The notes beneath the pieces are model-generated. The model was not told the origin of the DNA and ran no database searches. It was given only the letters and a program-made list of their open reading frames with translations. This document shows positions 35,317 through 44,501 of a DNA stretch of 64,000 nucleotides, piece by piece. Made by a program: the position numbers and the translations under genes. Origin of the DNA: Borreliella garinii (GTDB taxonomy: Bacteria > Spirochaetota > Spirochaetia > Borreliales > Borreliaceae); assembly GCF_001922545.1 (NCBI RefSeq), contig NZ_CP018744.1:1-64000 (forward strand). The letters are read 5' to 3'. Within the stretch, counting starts at the first letter, position 1; the number at the start of each line of letters is the position of its first letter.

Positions 35317-35688
35317 ATGAATACAAAAACATTATATTTAATAACCTTAATTCTTTTAGCTTGCAATAAAAATAATAAAATTCCTCTCATTCAAAAATTG
35401 AACTTACCCAAAAGTAGCATTCTCGGCTTTAGCAATAAAACAGGTATAATAATAAAAGATTATGCTTTTCTTAGTAAAAGCACTAAGAAAAGTAGCGAAT
35501 TGGATTACGATTACGCAATTCTACTTAGAAAAGATGAAGTCGTAAAAATTGAAAAAACACTAGAAAAAACAGAACGCTATGGAATTGAAGGGAACTGGAT
35601 CCTAGTAAATTACAAGGGAACTAAAAGCTATATCTTTAGCAAAGACATAAATATAGTCAACAATCTAATAATTGAACGCTCTAAATAG
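35317..35688 (+). CDS. Small lipoprotein with SH3-like domain
   Basis: 123 residues. Signal with lipobox LLAC (Cys16). Residues 45-112 (GIIIKDYAFLSKSTKKSSEL...GNWILVNYKGTKSYIFSKDI) have the pattern of a bacterial SH3-like domain: short strands, a central loop with charged residues and a closing W-I-L-V-x-Y...S-Y-I-F motif. Such domains often bind cell-wall peptides. The ATG has AAGGAA upstream. Target unknown. Confidence 0.7.
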   Translation: MNTKTLYLITLILLACNKNNKIPLIQKLNLPKSSILGFSNKTGIIIKDYAFLSKSTKKSSELDYDYAILLRKDEVVKIEKTLEKTERYGIEGNWILVNYKGTKSYIFSKDINIVNNLIIERSK

Positions 35689-35730
35689 ATCCACTACATA
35701 ACTAGAAAAAAGTCCGATCAATATAACAAA

Positions 35731-35826
35731 TTACTTATTTTTTTTCTTATGTCTATTTTTCCTTCTTTTTTTCTTCCTTTTATGAGTAGAAATTTTTTTT
35801 AACTTTCTTTTTCTTCCGCAAGGCAC
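35731..35826 (-). CDS. Tiny bS22/mS38-like ribosomal protein (AURKAIP1/COX24 domain)
   Basis: A 31-codon gene from GTG 35826 to TAA 35731. The product starts MPCGRKRKLKKISTHKRKKK and ends RRKNRHKKKNK, with 20 Lys/Arg residues. It matches the short bacterial AURKAIP1/COX24-type proteins, related to mycobacterial bS22 and mitochondrial mS38 near the decoding centre. The start is well supported: AAGGAG, inside the last miaA codons, lies nine bases before the GTG, and only three bases separate it from the miaA stop. The cryo-EM structure of the B. burgdorferi ribosome reported two proteins missing from the annotation, bS22 and bL38; this gene is a good candidate for bS22. Assignment between these two is by sequence pattern only. 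Confidence 0.85.
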   Translation of the reverse strand: MPCGRKRKLKKISTHKRKKKRRKNRHKKKNK

Positions 35827-35829
35827 TCC

Positions 35830-36750
35830 CTAAATCTCCTTATCAACATTAAAAATTAAATTCAAAATGTTATCTAAATCATCCTCTGGATGAAACCATA
35901 AAACATTAGAAATTTTGGCAAAAAAGGTCATTTGCCTTTTTGCATATAAAAACGAATTTTTGTTTATCAAACTTATTATATCATTTAAACTATAACAAGG
36001 TCTACTTTCCCATAACAAAAACTCATTATAGCCTATCCCTTTAAAAGCCGGCGTATTTTCATTATAACCTTTACTAAACAAATCTTTAATCTCGGAAAGT
36101 AGGCCGCTATTGAGCATTTCATTAATTCTTATTGATATCCTAGTTTTCAAATCTTCAAAAGATCTTTTAAGACCTATAATCAGAATATTTTCAAATTCGC
36201 TATTCTGTTTTTTTTCAAATTGGCTAATAGGAATTCCTGTTTGATAATAAACCTCAAGCGATCTTTTAATACGATAAATATCATTCTTATTTAACATATT
36301 AAATCTTACGGGATCTACATTTTTCAATTCTCTTAAAAGATAGGATTTGCCTTTAAGATCTAAAAGATTATTAACATAAATTCTTATTTCAGAAGTAACC
36401 AAAGGTGTTGAGGGAAATCCATCCTTTAAATGTTTAAAATAAAAAGCAGTACCCCCTACAAATATAGGAATTTTTTTTTTCTGTCTTATTTCTTTTACTA
36501 TTCTTAAAGCTTGCTCGTAAAAAATCCCAAGAGTATATTCTTTTTCGGGATCTAAAAAATCTACTAAATGGTGCTTTATATGTTTCATTAAATTTTTACT
36601 TGGCTTTGAAGAAGCTATATTAAACTCTTTATATACTTGAATAGAGTCAACATTAATAATTTCCGCCTTATTTCTTGGAAAATGAAACAAAATATTGCTT
36701 TTGCCCACAGCTGTAGGGCCAAAAATAAAAACTATTCTATCTTCCTTCAA
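35830..36750 (-). CDS. miaA: tRNA dimethylallyltransferase
   Basis: 306 residues. Adds a dimethylallyl group to A37 of tRNAs reading UNN codons. P-loop [10 protein letters not shown] at residues 10-19, then [20 protein letters not shown] (substrate loop), [22 protein letters not shown], and the C-terminal GIGYNEFL and YAKRQMTFF motifs. The TTG at 36750 overlaps the rpoZ-like gene by 14 bases and has no clear Shine-Dalgarno site, which suggests coupling. Its last codons provide the ribosome-binding site of the tiny ribosomal-protein gene. Confidence 0.95.
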   Translation of the reverse strand: MKEDRIVFIFGPTAVGKSNILFHFPRNKAEIINVDSIQVYKEFNIASSKPSKNLMKHIKHHLVDFLDPEKEYTLGIFYEQALRIVKEIRQKKKIPIFVGGTAFYFKHLKDGFPSTPLVTSEIRIYVNNLLDLKGKSYLLRELKNVDPVRFNMLNKNDIYRIKRSLEVYYQTGIPISQFEKKQNSEFENILIIGLKRSFEDLKTRISIRINEMLNSGLLSEIKDLFSKGYNENTPAFKGIGYNEFLLWESRPCYSLNDIISLINKNSFLYAKRQMTFFAKISNVLWFHPEDDLDNILNLIFNVDKEI

Positions 36751-36937
36751 TTGAATAGCTAAATTTACCAGTCAAAATGTCATTAAAAGCTTGTCCTAAT
36801 ATTTTATCATCAAAAACAGCATGTTCTGCTAAAGAAATATTGTCTATGATTTGCTCTGTGCGTATTATAGTCGCAACAACAAGTTCATAAAAATTTCCAT
36901 CAAAATCTTGTATTTTTTTTAAAGGCACTTTAGTCAT
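36737..36937 (-). CDS. rpoZ: RNA polymerase omega-like subunit
   Basis: 66 residues. The segment [18 protein letters not shown] resembles the omega motif (RFELVLVAAKRARQI) that wraps the beta-prime C-terminus, and the C-terminal part resembles the acidic tail region, but similarity is modest. Position beside cmk fits a housekeeping role. ATG preceded by AAGGAG. Could instead be an unrelated small conserved protein. Confidence 0.6.
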   Translation of the reverse strand: MTKVPLKKIQDFDGNFYELVVATIIRTEQIIDNISLAEHAVFDDKILGQAFNDILTGKFSYSIEGR

Positions 36938-36985
36938 TTAATCTCCTTATAAACTAAACATATTAAATATATTAAATAAGTTTAG

Positions 36986-37522
36986 CTAATTTTTTAAGTT
37001 TCTTTTATCAATTTCATCTCGAATTAATTCAAAAACTTCATTTGAATTAATATTTGTAACATCAATTACTAAATCGGTCTTTGAATAATAATCATCAATA
37101 TCTATATTGTAAATAGATAAATATCTTTTTTTATCATTTTCATCTCTATTAAAAGTACTGCTTAAAACATCAGAATACATCCCCCCCTCCCTAGTCATTA
37201 TTCTCTCAGCTCTAACTTCCATTTTAGCATAAAGATATATTTTTAAATCAGCGCTCTTAGAAATCCAAATAGCAAGACGAGAAGCAAGCACTGTATTGTT
37301 TTTTTGGGAAAGTAAAGACAATCTCTTATCAAGATACCTATCCCAATAATAATCATCTCTTCCTATTATCTCTTTCTCATAAAACTCTGAAAAAGGAATA
37401 TTATGCTCTCTTGCAATATCATGAAAAGTGTAATTAATAAACTCAAGACCATAATGTTTCGCAATCATGCTACTTACAGTAGTATTACCGCAACCGCTCT
37501 TACCAGAAAGTGCTATTTTCAT
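36986..37522 (-). CDS. cmk: Cytidylate kinase, short archaeal-like form
   Basis: 178 residues, shorter than bacterial Cmk (about 225), and most like the archaeal/spirochaetal cytidylate kinase-like group. Phosphorylates CMP/dCMP. The P-loop reads SGKSGCGNTTVS, so the canonical Walker lysine is Asn13 (archaeal Cmk has GSGTTT at this place). ASRLAIWI and the R-x2-R-E-G lid-like segment (RAERIMTREGG) are visible, and the C-terminal YSKTDLVIDVTN fits the family (DLVIDTS). The ATG overlaps the yicC stop by four bases. Confidence 0.85.
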   Translation of the reverse strand: MKIALSGKSGCGNTTVSSMIAKHYGLEFINYTFHDIAREHNIPFSEFYEKEIIGRDDYYWDRYLDKRLSLLSQKNNTVLASRLAIWISKSADLKIYLYAKMEVRAERIMTREGGMYSDVLSSTFNRDENDKKRYLSIYNIDIDDYYSKTDLVIDVTNINSNEVFELIRDEIDKRNLKN

Positions 37523-38385
37523 TCAACATTCCTTATTTGCTCTTTTATTTTTTCTAAATTTAACTTCATATTCAAAATCAAATTTTTAATATCAAGATCA
37601 ATCGCCTTATTACTCATGGTTGTTATTTCTCTATGCATTTCTTGAGAAAGAAATTCAAGAACTTTGCCACATATCTCATATTCAAGATTTTTATAAAAAA
37701 CTTCTATATGAGAATCTAAGCGTATGATCTCTTCATTAATGTCTAGACGAATTGCCATTTTAGCTGCCTCTTCTGCAATGTTTAAATCTCTAAATTCACC
37801 CATTAATTTAGAGATATTTTCTTTAATGCTTGCAAATAATCTAACATTTATATCATTACAAGCATTCTTAACAATTTTAAGATCTCGCTCTATTAGCGCA
37901 AGGGTTGCAACTATATCTGATTTAGTATTTTCTCCTTCAAAACTTCTGGCATTATTGTAATGAAATAAGGTTTCCTCTAAAACATCTTTAAATAGCCCAT
38001 AAATCTCTTCTTGATGTTCAGTATCCTCATCAATTATCAAAGCTCCTTTTAACGATAAGAAATCGCCTAAACTTAGTTCGTTTTTTATATTAAGATCAGT
38101 ATGTGCCAAAGAATCTCTAAGTCTAGAAATAGCCTCAATATAATTAGGATTAACTGTAAAATTCATACTAGGAACCAATTCTTTATATCCTACATTTAAA
38201 AAAACATTGCCTCTGCTAATATATTTTGAAATCAAATTTCTTATATCAAGATCATAACTAGTAAAAATTTCTGGTAGTCTAAGTTTAAATTCTAAAAATT
38301 TTCCATTATAAGATTTTAAATTAACACTAAACATATAGTTGCCAATTATCTTTTCCAAATGAAAAAATCCCGTCATGCTTTTCAC
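37519..38385 (-). CDS. yicC: YicC-family endoribonuclease
   Basis: 288 residues from the GTG at 38385, which begins the family's hallmark VKSMTGF start and has AAGGG nine bases upstream; the longer frame to 38433 runs into murC. N-terminal YicC domain (VNLKSYNGKFLEFKLRLPE) and C-terminal DUF1732-type segment (EFLSQEMHREITTMSNKA) are both present. Members have been shown to be RNA endonucleases in Escherichia coli. It sits between murC and cmk in a long minus-strand operon. Confidence 0.92.
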   Translation of the reverse strand: MKSMTGFFHLEKIIGNYMFSVNLKSYNGKFLEFKLRLPEIFTSYDLDIRNLISKYISRGNVFLNVGYKELVPSMNFTVNPNYIEAISRLRDSLAHTDLNIKNELSLGDFLSLKGALIIDEDTEHQEEIYGLFKDVLEETLFHYNNARSFEGENTKSDIVATLALIERDLKIVKNACNDINVRLFASIKENISKLMGEFRDLNIAEEAAKMAIRLDINEEIIRLDSHIEVFYKNLEYEICGKVLEFLSQEMHREITTMSNKAIDLDIKNLILNMKLNLEKIKEQIRNVE

Positions 38386-38395
38386 TATAATACCC

Positions 38396-39802
38396 TTACA
38401 GAAAATCGTGTAAAATAAAATTATTGCCAGCACCCATTGTAATAAACAAGTCTCCAGATATTAGTAAACTTTTTATAAAGTTAATAGAATCTTTAACATC
38501 TTTAAAAAAATAAGTATTTTTATTTATTTTTTTAATATTTAAAAACAATTTAAAAGAAAGCTCATCTGGATTAAAATTTTCCCTGTTAGAAAGATATATA
38601 TTGTGCAAAATTAATATATCAGCAACATTAAGGACTTCAACAAAATCATCAAAAAATTCTTTTGTTCTTGTGAAGGTATGAGGCATAAAATCCAAAATTA
38701 TACGTTTGTTCTTATAGAAATTTTTAATACCAAAAAGAGTATCTCTAATTTCCCTAGGATGATGAGCATAATCATCCATGTAAATTATTCCCTTTTTCTC
38801 TTTAATAACTTCAGACCTTCTTTTTATACCACTATAATTTTTTGCAACTCTCTTTACTACTTCTTCAAAATCAAAAATTGATTTTCCATTACTTTCTAAA
38901 AAAAGATTTAAAGCTAAAAGCGCTGCCGAAAAATTTAATATATTATGAAATAAAACGGTCCTAAGTTCAATATTGTGCAAGCCTAAAAAAGAAAAGCAAA
39001 AATATTCATTCTTAACTACAATGTTACTTATTTGAAAATTGGACAAATCTCTAGATCCAAAGCTAAAAATATTTATATCTTCTCTATTGATTTGACTTTT
39101 AATTTTAAGCAAATTCTTATCATCAGAATTAATTATTAATATTCCATTTTTCTTCAAATTATTAATATATTGTAAAAAAGCGTCTTCAAGAGCCTCATAA
39201 TTTTTAAAAAAATCAACATGTTCATAGTCAACATTGGTTAAAATGAGCATATTAGGACTAAAATGTAAAAAATGTTTTTTATACTCACAAGTCTCAACAA
39301 TAAAAATATCGCTAATGCCGGCTATTGTAGAATTATCTCCAAAATCTTTAACACTTGATCCCACAATAACATTAGGATTTAATCCTAATTTATCAAAAAG
39401 AATACCTAAAAACGCCGTAGTGGTAGTTTTACCATGAGAACCTGCAATTCCAATACTATAGTGCTTTCTAGAAAGCTCACCAAGAACCTCAGGATAAGAT
39501 AAAATAGGTATATTCAATTCTTTTGCTTCAAGCAAAACTTGCAAACCGTTCTTATCATAAGCTGAAGAATATACTATTAAATCAAAAGATCTATCAAGCT
39601 CTTTTAATGAAAACTCATAAATATTTTCATAATAAAATATTTCATTATTACTTAAAATATTATCAGTATAAAATTTATCAGGAACATCTACCCCTTCTAC
39701 AAAATACCCTTTTGAATTTAAAAAACAAGCCAGAGAACAAACTCCACTTCCCTTTATTCCTACAAAAAAAATATTATTCAAACTGTCAAAATCAACCTTC
39801 AT
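38396..39802 (-). CDS. murC: UDP-N-acetylmuramate--L-alanine ligase
   Basis: 468 residues. ATP-dependent ligase adding the first residue of the peptidoglycan stem peptide in the cytosol. N-terminal Rossmann motif FVGIKGSGVCSLA, ATP loop GIAGSHGKTTTTAF near residue 117, central VETCEYKKHFLHFSP, DYAHHP near 345 and C-terminal phosphate-binding LFITMGAGN. Its start overlaps the end of the P-loop/Asp23-like gene by 11 bases. Confidence 0.96.
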   Translation of the reverse strand: MKVDFDSLNNIFFVGIKGSGVCSLACFLNSKGYFVEGVDVPDKFYTDNILSNNEIFYYENIYEFSLKELDRSFDLIVYSSAYDKNGLQVLLEAKELNIPILSYPEVLGELSRKHYSIGIAGSHGKTTTTAFLGILFDKLGLNPNVIVGSSVKDFGDNSTIAGISDIFIVETCEYKKHFLHFSPNMLILTNVDYEHVDFFKNYEALEDAFLQYINNLKKNGILIINSDDKNLLKIKSQINREDINIFSFGSRDLSNFQISNIVVKNEYFCFSFLGLHNIELRTVLFHNILNFSAALLALNLFLESNGKSIFDFEEVVKRVAKNYSGIKRRSEVIKEKKGIIYMDDYAHHPREIRDTLFGIKNFYKNKRIILDFMPHTFTRTKEFFDDFVEVLNVADILILHNIYLSNRENFNPDELSFKLFLNIKKINKNTYFFKDVKDSINFIKSLLISGDLFITMGAGNNFILHDFL

Positions 39803-40742
39803 AACTCTCTTCTAAATAATCTTTTTTGTCATAAAATTTATGTATAACTATATCAATAGATGATATATTAATTATTGTATACTTAAGCACGTTAGTAATA
39901 ATATAAGTTCTAAGCATTTCTGTGTTATTAAGTAAGTTGTTTCCAAGAGGAATGTTTAAAAACAGCTTAAAAAGGTAATTGCTCCCATCTTTTTTGATTT
40001 TAAGATCATAAACAATGTAACTTCTATCATACTCAGAAACACAATGTTCAATAATTTGCCTTACAGCTCTCTTAGAAATAGATAAAGCCCCTTCTTCATA
40101 AAAATGAGGCCTTACAACAGATCGAATATAATTTTTTTTCTTAGCAAAGAACCATCCGCTTTTGAAAAAAACTTTAATTGGGTTTAATAACAAATTAGGT
40201 CTAACAGACTTTATTTCAAAAGCAGCTGCTGGTACAACATGCTCCCCCATTTGCCTTGAAATCCTTGCTTTTTCTATTTCCTGCCTGGTTGAAACATCTG
40301 TTATGTAAATAATCTTAAAAAGATTTGGCAATAAAAGTCTTGAAATTATTTTATCTATCATTTTAAGACTTGTTCCTAATATTAATATTTTACTAAATTC
40401 TTCTTTTCCAAGAACTTCAAGCATTTCGCTACAATGAGCATCATCTTCAAATACAGATCGCTTTACTGCCCTAAAAACATTATCTTCAAACTTAGCAGAA
40501 CTCCCGGCAATAATTTTCATGTTTTTAATCAACACACCATCATCAATTATTAAAGGTATTGAATACTTATCTGCTACCAAATGTGATCTAAAACTCTTAC
40601 CAGTTCCAGCAGATCCTACCAATGCATACACCTTAACCCTAACAAATTTATGCTTAATACTAGTTGCAAAGTTTTTAAACTTGCTTAATATTTTTTTAAA
40701 AAAAATATTACTTGAGAAATTCTGAAAATTCATAAACGCCAA
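39792..40742 (-). CDS. P-loop protein with C-terminal Asp23-like domain
   Basis: 316 residues; a conserved protein of unknown function. Residues 38-52 (YALVGSAGTGKSFRS) are a clear Walker A, followed by a partial nucleotide-kinase-like fold (PLIIDDGVLIKN, KILILGTS, IIYITDVSTRQE). Residues 215-305 (ALSISKRAVRQIIEHCV...VYDLKIKKDG...FKLFLNIPLGNNL...IDIVIHKF) resemble the Asp23/Gls24 envelope-stress domain. The combination is unusual. Start may be TTG 40742 or ATG 40733. It overlaps both neighbours, an RluC-like synthase and murC, so it is tightly coupled to them. Confidence 0.65.
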   Translation of the reverse strand: MAFMNFQNFSSNIFFKKILSKFKNFATSIKHKFVRVKVYALVGSAGTGKSFRSHLVADKYSIPLIIDDGVLIKNMKIIAGSSAKFEDNVFRAVKRSVFEDDAHCSEMLEVLGKEEFSKILILGTSLKMIDKIISRLLLPNLFKIIYITDVSTRQEIEKARISRQMGEHVVPAAAFEIKSVRPNLLLNPIKVFFKSGWFFAKKKNYIRSVVRPHFYEEGALSISKRAVRQIIEHCVSEYDRSYIVYDLKIKKDGSNYLFKLFLNIPLGNNLLNNTEMLRTYIITNVLKYTIINISSIDIVIHKFYDKKDYLEESYEG

Positions 40743-41655
40743 AAATATCTTTTACTTGCTTTAAAAATTCTAAACTAGGCTTAGCATAAAATTCATTCTT
40801 TTTAAAGAATGTTTCATTAAATTTTACCAAAAAAGCATGTAAAAAGTAATCACTTTTCTTGAATTTATTATAATATTTCTTGTCATTAATCAAAGGATGT
40901 TCGTTAAACGAACACTGAGACCTTATTTGATGAGTAAAACCCGTTTCAATAACAATCTCCGCAAGAGTAGCTCTCTTAGAAGACAATATCGGATTAACCT
41001 TTGTAATTGCATTAATGGAATCTTTATCCTCTAAAACAAAAGTTTTTTTCAGCCTTTGATTTCTAAATAAATGATTTTTATAAATAACAGTTGACTTAAC
41101 CTCACCTAAAAGTATTGCAAAATATTTTTTAGTTACAGAACCACTACTAAATGCCGCACTTAACTTTCTTGCAACATTTATATTTTTTGCAAAAATAATA
41201 ATACCAGAAGTATTCCTGTCAAGCCTGTGAACTGCCGAAGGCTTAAAGCTTAAAGATCTTAGATCTTCCCTTAAAAGATAAGAATTCACTAAAAAATCAA
41301 GAGAGTTTTTGCCTCCATGAACCAAAATGCCTCTTTGCTTATCCATAACAAGCAAATCACTGTCCTCATAAATTATTCTTTTTCGAATACATTGAAAATC
41401 AATATTGCTTTTATAACATTCACCCATAGCTAAATGCAAATTTTGAACTAAAGATTTATACAAATAAATTTTATCACCTTTACAAACTCTATATGAAAAA
41501 GATGGTTTTAGACCATTAAGTCTAATATCACCTTTTCTAATATATTTTATTATTCTAGCTTTAGAAAAATTTAAAATTTTAATTAAAATTGAATCTAATC
41601 GCTTGCCATTATCATTATCAAGAACTTCTAAAAGAATATACTTATCTAAACGCAA
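40708..41655 (-). CDS. Ribosomal large subunit pseudouridine synthase, RluC/RluD type
   Basis: 315 residues. S4-like RNA-binding domain at residues 16-60 (RLDSILIKILNFSKARIIKYIRKGDIRLNG split over the segment), then the catalytic core with HRLDRNTSGIIIFAK, where Asp is the nucleophile, preceded by ILVHGGKNSL, and ETGFTHQIRSQ near residue 240. Isomerises uridines in 23S rRNA; which ones cannot be read from sequence. Start TTG at 41655 with AGGA upstream. It lies 12 bases after panF. Confidence 0.92.
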   Translation of the reverse strand: MRLDKYILLEVLDNDNGKRLDSILIKILNFSKARIIKYIRKGDIRLNGLKPSFSYRVCKGDKIYLYKSLVQNLHLAMGECYKSNIDFQCIRKRIIYEDSDLLVMDKQRGILVHGGKNSLDFLVNSYLLREDLRSLSFKPSAVHRLDRNTSGIIIFAKNINVARKLSAAFSSGSVTKKYFAILLGEVKSTVIYKNHLFRNQRLKKTFVLEDKDSINAITKVNPILSSKRATLAEIVIETGFTHQIRSQCSFNEHPLINDKKYYNKFKKSDYFLHAFLVKFNETFFKKNEFYAKPSLEFLKQVKDIFGVYEFSEFLK

Positions 41656-41667
41656 GAAATAATCATC

Positions 41668-43002
41668 CTAATAAACTTTGCTATATTTTTTACAAAAAAA
41701 ATTAACTATTAAAAATGTAAATATAGAGACAAAAAATGATGGAAAAACAGGGTGAAAAAACCAAATATTAAAACCAAAGCATAAAATACACAAATAAAAT
41801 ATCAAACCCAAAAACATAGAAGCAAATGCTGCTATTTTGCTTGCAAAATTTAAATAAAGTCCAAAAACAATGATAGGAAAAAATGAAACTTCTAAAGCTC
41901 CAAAAGCAAAAATATTAACAAAGAATAAAAAATTGGGAGGAAAGAAAGAAAATATAAGTATTATTAAAATAAAAAAAACATTGGAAATCATTATCACTCT
42001 ACCAACCTTTAAATCTTCTTTTAAATCTTTTTTATAAATAAATATTGACTTTATTAAAACAGATGTTATTAATAGTAAATTTGAATCTATTGTGGACATT
42101 ATTGCAGATAAAAGCCCTATAAAAAAAATAAAACAAGAAAAAGGATTTAAAACTTTTAAAGCTACATTTAAAACAACTTTATCATTTGGATGCAAATCTG
42201 GAAAAAGAATAATCGCAAAAAACCCTATTAAATGCATCAAAACAATTAAAAAGCTGATAATAAAAGTAGAAATGGGAAGCGATAATTTTATAGCATTCCC
42301 ATCTTTAAATGCTATAAAATTATTAATAATCTGGGGTTGACCTAATATTCCTATCCCTATTAATATCCAAAAAGAAATTATATATTGTGGTTTTAGATCA
42401 ACATTCGAAGGTAGTAATAGGTTTTTATCCAAACTAGACGCTGCTGTCTTGAACAAATTATTAATACCACCTCCCAAATCTAACATTTTGGAAAACAAAA
42501 TAACAGATGAAACGAGCATTAAAAATCCTTGAATCAAGTCCGTATAAGCTACTGCCTTAAATCCACCAAAAAATACATAAATAAAAATTAATAGGGCAAA
42601 AAGCAAAAGACCAACTGCATAATTAATATCCCAAAAAACTTCTATAAGTTTAGCACCACCTATTAATTGTGCAGAAATCAAAAACATTAAAAAAAAAATT
42701 AATACACATCCACTTATTAATGCCAAAAAATCACTTTCATATCTATATCTAATATAATCAATAATGTTTATTGCATTAATTTTTTTCGATTCACGATTTA
42801 ATCTCTCGCCAACAATAATAAAAGCAATTAAAGTTGTAGGAATTTGTATAATAGCTAATAATATAAAAGATAGCCCATACTTATAAACAGCAGAAGGACC
42901 AGAAATAAAACTACTAGCACTAATATAGTTGGAAGAAAATAGCAAGGCCATAACAATAAAATTAATATTTCTATTTGCAAGAAAGTATTTATTTAATAAC
43001 AA
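41668..43002 (-). CDS. panF: Sodium/pantothenate symporter
   Basis: 444 residues with about 12-13 membrane segments, sodium:solute symporter family. Family signatures FLLMFLISAQLIGGAKL-like helix, FGGFKAVAYTDLIQGFLM and AIMSTIDSNLL are visible. It follows a YhdT-like gene, the usual partner of panF, and faces coaBC, so uptake of pantothenate for CoA synthesis is well supported. Start is TTG at 43002 with GAGG seven bases upstream. Confidence 0.88.
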   Translation of the reverse strand: MLLNKYFLANRNINFIVMALLFSSNYISASSFISGPSAVYKYGLSFILLAIIQIPTTLIAFIIVGERLNRESKKINAINIIDYIRYRYESDFLALISGCVLIFFLMFLISAQLIGGAKLIEVFWDINYAVGLLLFALLIFIYVFFGGFKAVAYTDLIQGFLMLVSSVILFSKMLDLGGGINNLFKTAASSLDKNLLLPSNVDLKPQYIISFWILIGIGILGQPQIINNFIAFKDGNAIKLSLPISTFIISFLIVLMHLIGFFAIILFPDLHPNDKVVLNVALKVLNPFSCFIFFIGLLSAIMSTIDSNLLLITSVLIKSIFIYKKDLKEDLKVGRVIMISNVFFILIILIFSFFPPNFLFFVNIFAFGALEVSFFPIIVFGLYLNFASKIAAFASMFLGLIFYLCILCFGFNIWFFHPVFPSFFVSIFTFLIVNFFCKKYSKVY

Positions 43003-43061
43003 GAAATTACCTCTATTTCTTTTTTTTAAAAATATAAAAATAAAAAATTATTAATAATGTA

Positions 43062-43256
43062 TCAAGTCTTACTAATTACTAAAATAAAAAAACAAACCAA
43101 AAAAAAATTTATGCTGGGAAACAAAATTCCTGATAAAAAAAACCATAAAGGAATATTAAATATAGTAGCTGATGTATTTATAAAATAGGCACAACAACAC
43201 CATAAAAAAAACATACAAATATACAATAATATAGCGTACAGAATCCTATTTCTCAT
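43062..43256 (-). CDS. yhdT: YhdT-family small membrane protein
   Basis: 64 residues with two hydrophobic helices (ILYAILLYICMFFLWCCCAYF and a second at 34-60 ending LVCFFILVISKT). Size, topology and position directly before panF match YhdT (DUF997), which is found next to panF in many bacteria. Function unknown; perhaps an accessory to the symporter. A run of three cysteines (CCC) lies in the first helix. Confidence 0.75.
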   Translation of the reverse strand: MRNRILYAILLYICMFFLWCCCAYFINTSATIFNIPLWFFLSGILFPSINFFLVCFFILVISKT

Positions 43257-43300
43257 CTAAAACAACCTTAGCAAAAGAATATCAAAATTTATAAATTCAA

Positions 43301-43330
43301 ATATAATGTATATTATAATATACATTATAT
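43301..43330. promoter_or_regulatory. 30-bp perfect palindrome between yhdT-panF and coaBC
   Basis: Bases 43301-43330 equal their own reverse complement. Half-site ATATAATGTATATTA. The centre holds TATAAT on both strands (43314-43319 on plus), and the last two bases are the first two of the coaBC ATG at 43329. It can serve as a symmetrical divergent promoter and as a dimeric repressor operator. It lacks the TAGTATA box of the telomere palindrome. Confidence 0.6.
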
Positions 43331-44501
43331 GCATAAAAATAAACATATATTAATTGGTATATGTGGAGGTATAGCCTCTTACAAGTCAGTTTACATAGTT
43401 TCTAGTTTGGTCAAATTAGGATACAGCGTCAAAGTTGTAATGACAAAAAATGCAACTAAATTTATTACTCCATTAACTTTAGAAACCATTTCTAAGAACA
43501 AAATAATTACTAATTTATGGGATTTAGACCATAATGAGGTTGAACATATAAAAATTGCAAAATGGGCTCACCTAATTCTTATTATTCCTGCTACTTACAA
43601 TACAATATCTAAAATTGCATCAGGAATTGCTAATGATGCATTAACTACAATAATATCTGCAAGCACAGCTCCTACTTACTTTGCAATAGCAATGAATAGC
43701 GCAATGTATTCAAACCCTATTTTAAAAGAAAATATAAAAAAGCTTAAAACTTATCATTATAAATTCATTGAGCCTGATAAAGGATTTTTGGCTTGCTCAT
43801 CAAATGCTTTAGGGCGCCTTAAAAATGAAGACAAAATTATAAAAACAATATTGAACGAATTTAATCAAAAAGATTGCCTAAAAAATAAAAAAATACTTAT
43901 AACAGCATCCAGAACTGAAGAATTAATAGATCCAATTCGCTATTTTTCAAATACATCAACAGGGAAAATGGGATTTTGTTTGGCAAAAGAGGCTATAAAG
44001 CTAGGAGCTCGGGTTACAATTATTACAGGGCCAACCAATGAAAATGGACCTGAAGGGGCCAATATTATAAAAATAAAAACTGCAATGGAAATGTATAGGG
44101 AAGTTCTCAAAATATATAATAAATTTGAAATAATAATTGGAACTGCAGCTGTTGCCGATTTTAGGCCCAAACACATTTTTAATAGTAAAATTAAGAAAAG
44201 TAAAAAAAACAGATTGTATGTAGAGTTGGTAAAAAATCCTGACATAATCCAACACATAGGACATAATAAGCTTAAAAACCAAATTGTTGTTGGATTTTGC
44301 GCTGAGGATTCTAAAAATTTAATTCAAAAAGCTAAAGAAAAATTAAAAAAGAAAAATTTAGACTTTATTATTGCAAATGAACTTAAATATTTTGGTTCAA
44401 GCTTAAACAAAGTTTATATAATAAATAAGCAAAGCACAAAAGAGTTACCAGAAATGAAAAAATCAGAAGTAGCTAAAGAAATTTTAAAAATTTTGTACTA
44501 A
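43329..44501 (+). CDS. coaBC: Bifunctional phosphopantothenoylcysteine decarboxylase/synthetase
   Basis: 390 residues, also called Dfp. Makes 4'-phosphopantetheine from 4'-phosphopantothenate, cysteine and CTP. CoaC half: flavin motif GICGGIASYKS, catalytic His in VEHIKIAKWAH near residue 76, PATYNTISKIASGIANDAL, MNSAMY and Cys in GFLACSSNALGRL near 156. CoaB half: ITASRTEELIDPIRYFSN, STGKMGF, and KNPDII with the catalytic Lys. The ATG has no Shine-Dalgarno site and a -10 box ends ten bases before it, so the mRNA is probably leaderless or nearly so. Confidence 0.95.
   Translation: MHKNKHILIGICGGIASYKSVYIVSSLVKLGYSVKVVMTKNATKFITPLTLETISKNKIITNLWDLDHNEVEHIKIAKWAHLILIIPATYNTISKIASGIANDALTTIISASTAPTYFAIAMNSAMYSNPILKENIKKLKTYHYKFIEPDKGFLACSSNALGRLKNEDKIIKTILNEFNQKDCLKNKKILITASRTEELIDPIRYFSNTSTGKMGFCLAKEAIKLGARVTIITGPTNENGPEGANIIKIKTAMEMYREVLKIYNKFEIIIGTAAVADFRPKHIFNSKIKKSKKNRLYVELVKNPDIIQHIGHNKLKNQIVVGFCAEDSKNLIQKAKEKLKKKNLDFIIANELKYFGSSLNKVYIINKQSTKELPEMKKSEVAKEILKILY

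Noticed and set aside
43301-43330. Possible internal vestigial telomere
   Set aside because: It is palindromic, but lacks the TAGTATA box 3 and lies between functionally linked divergent genes; a promoter/operator fits better.
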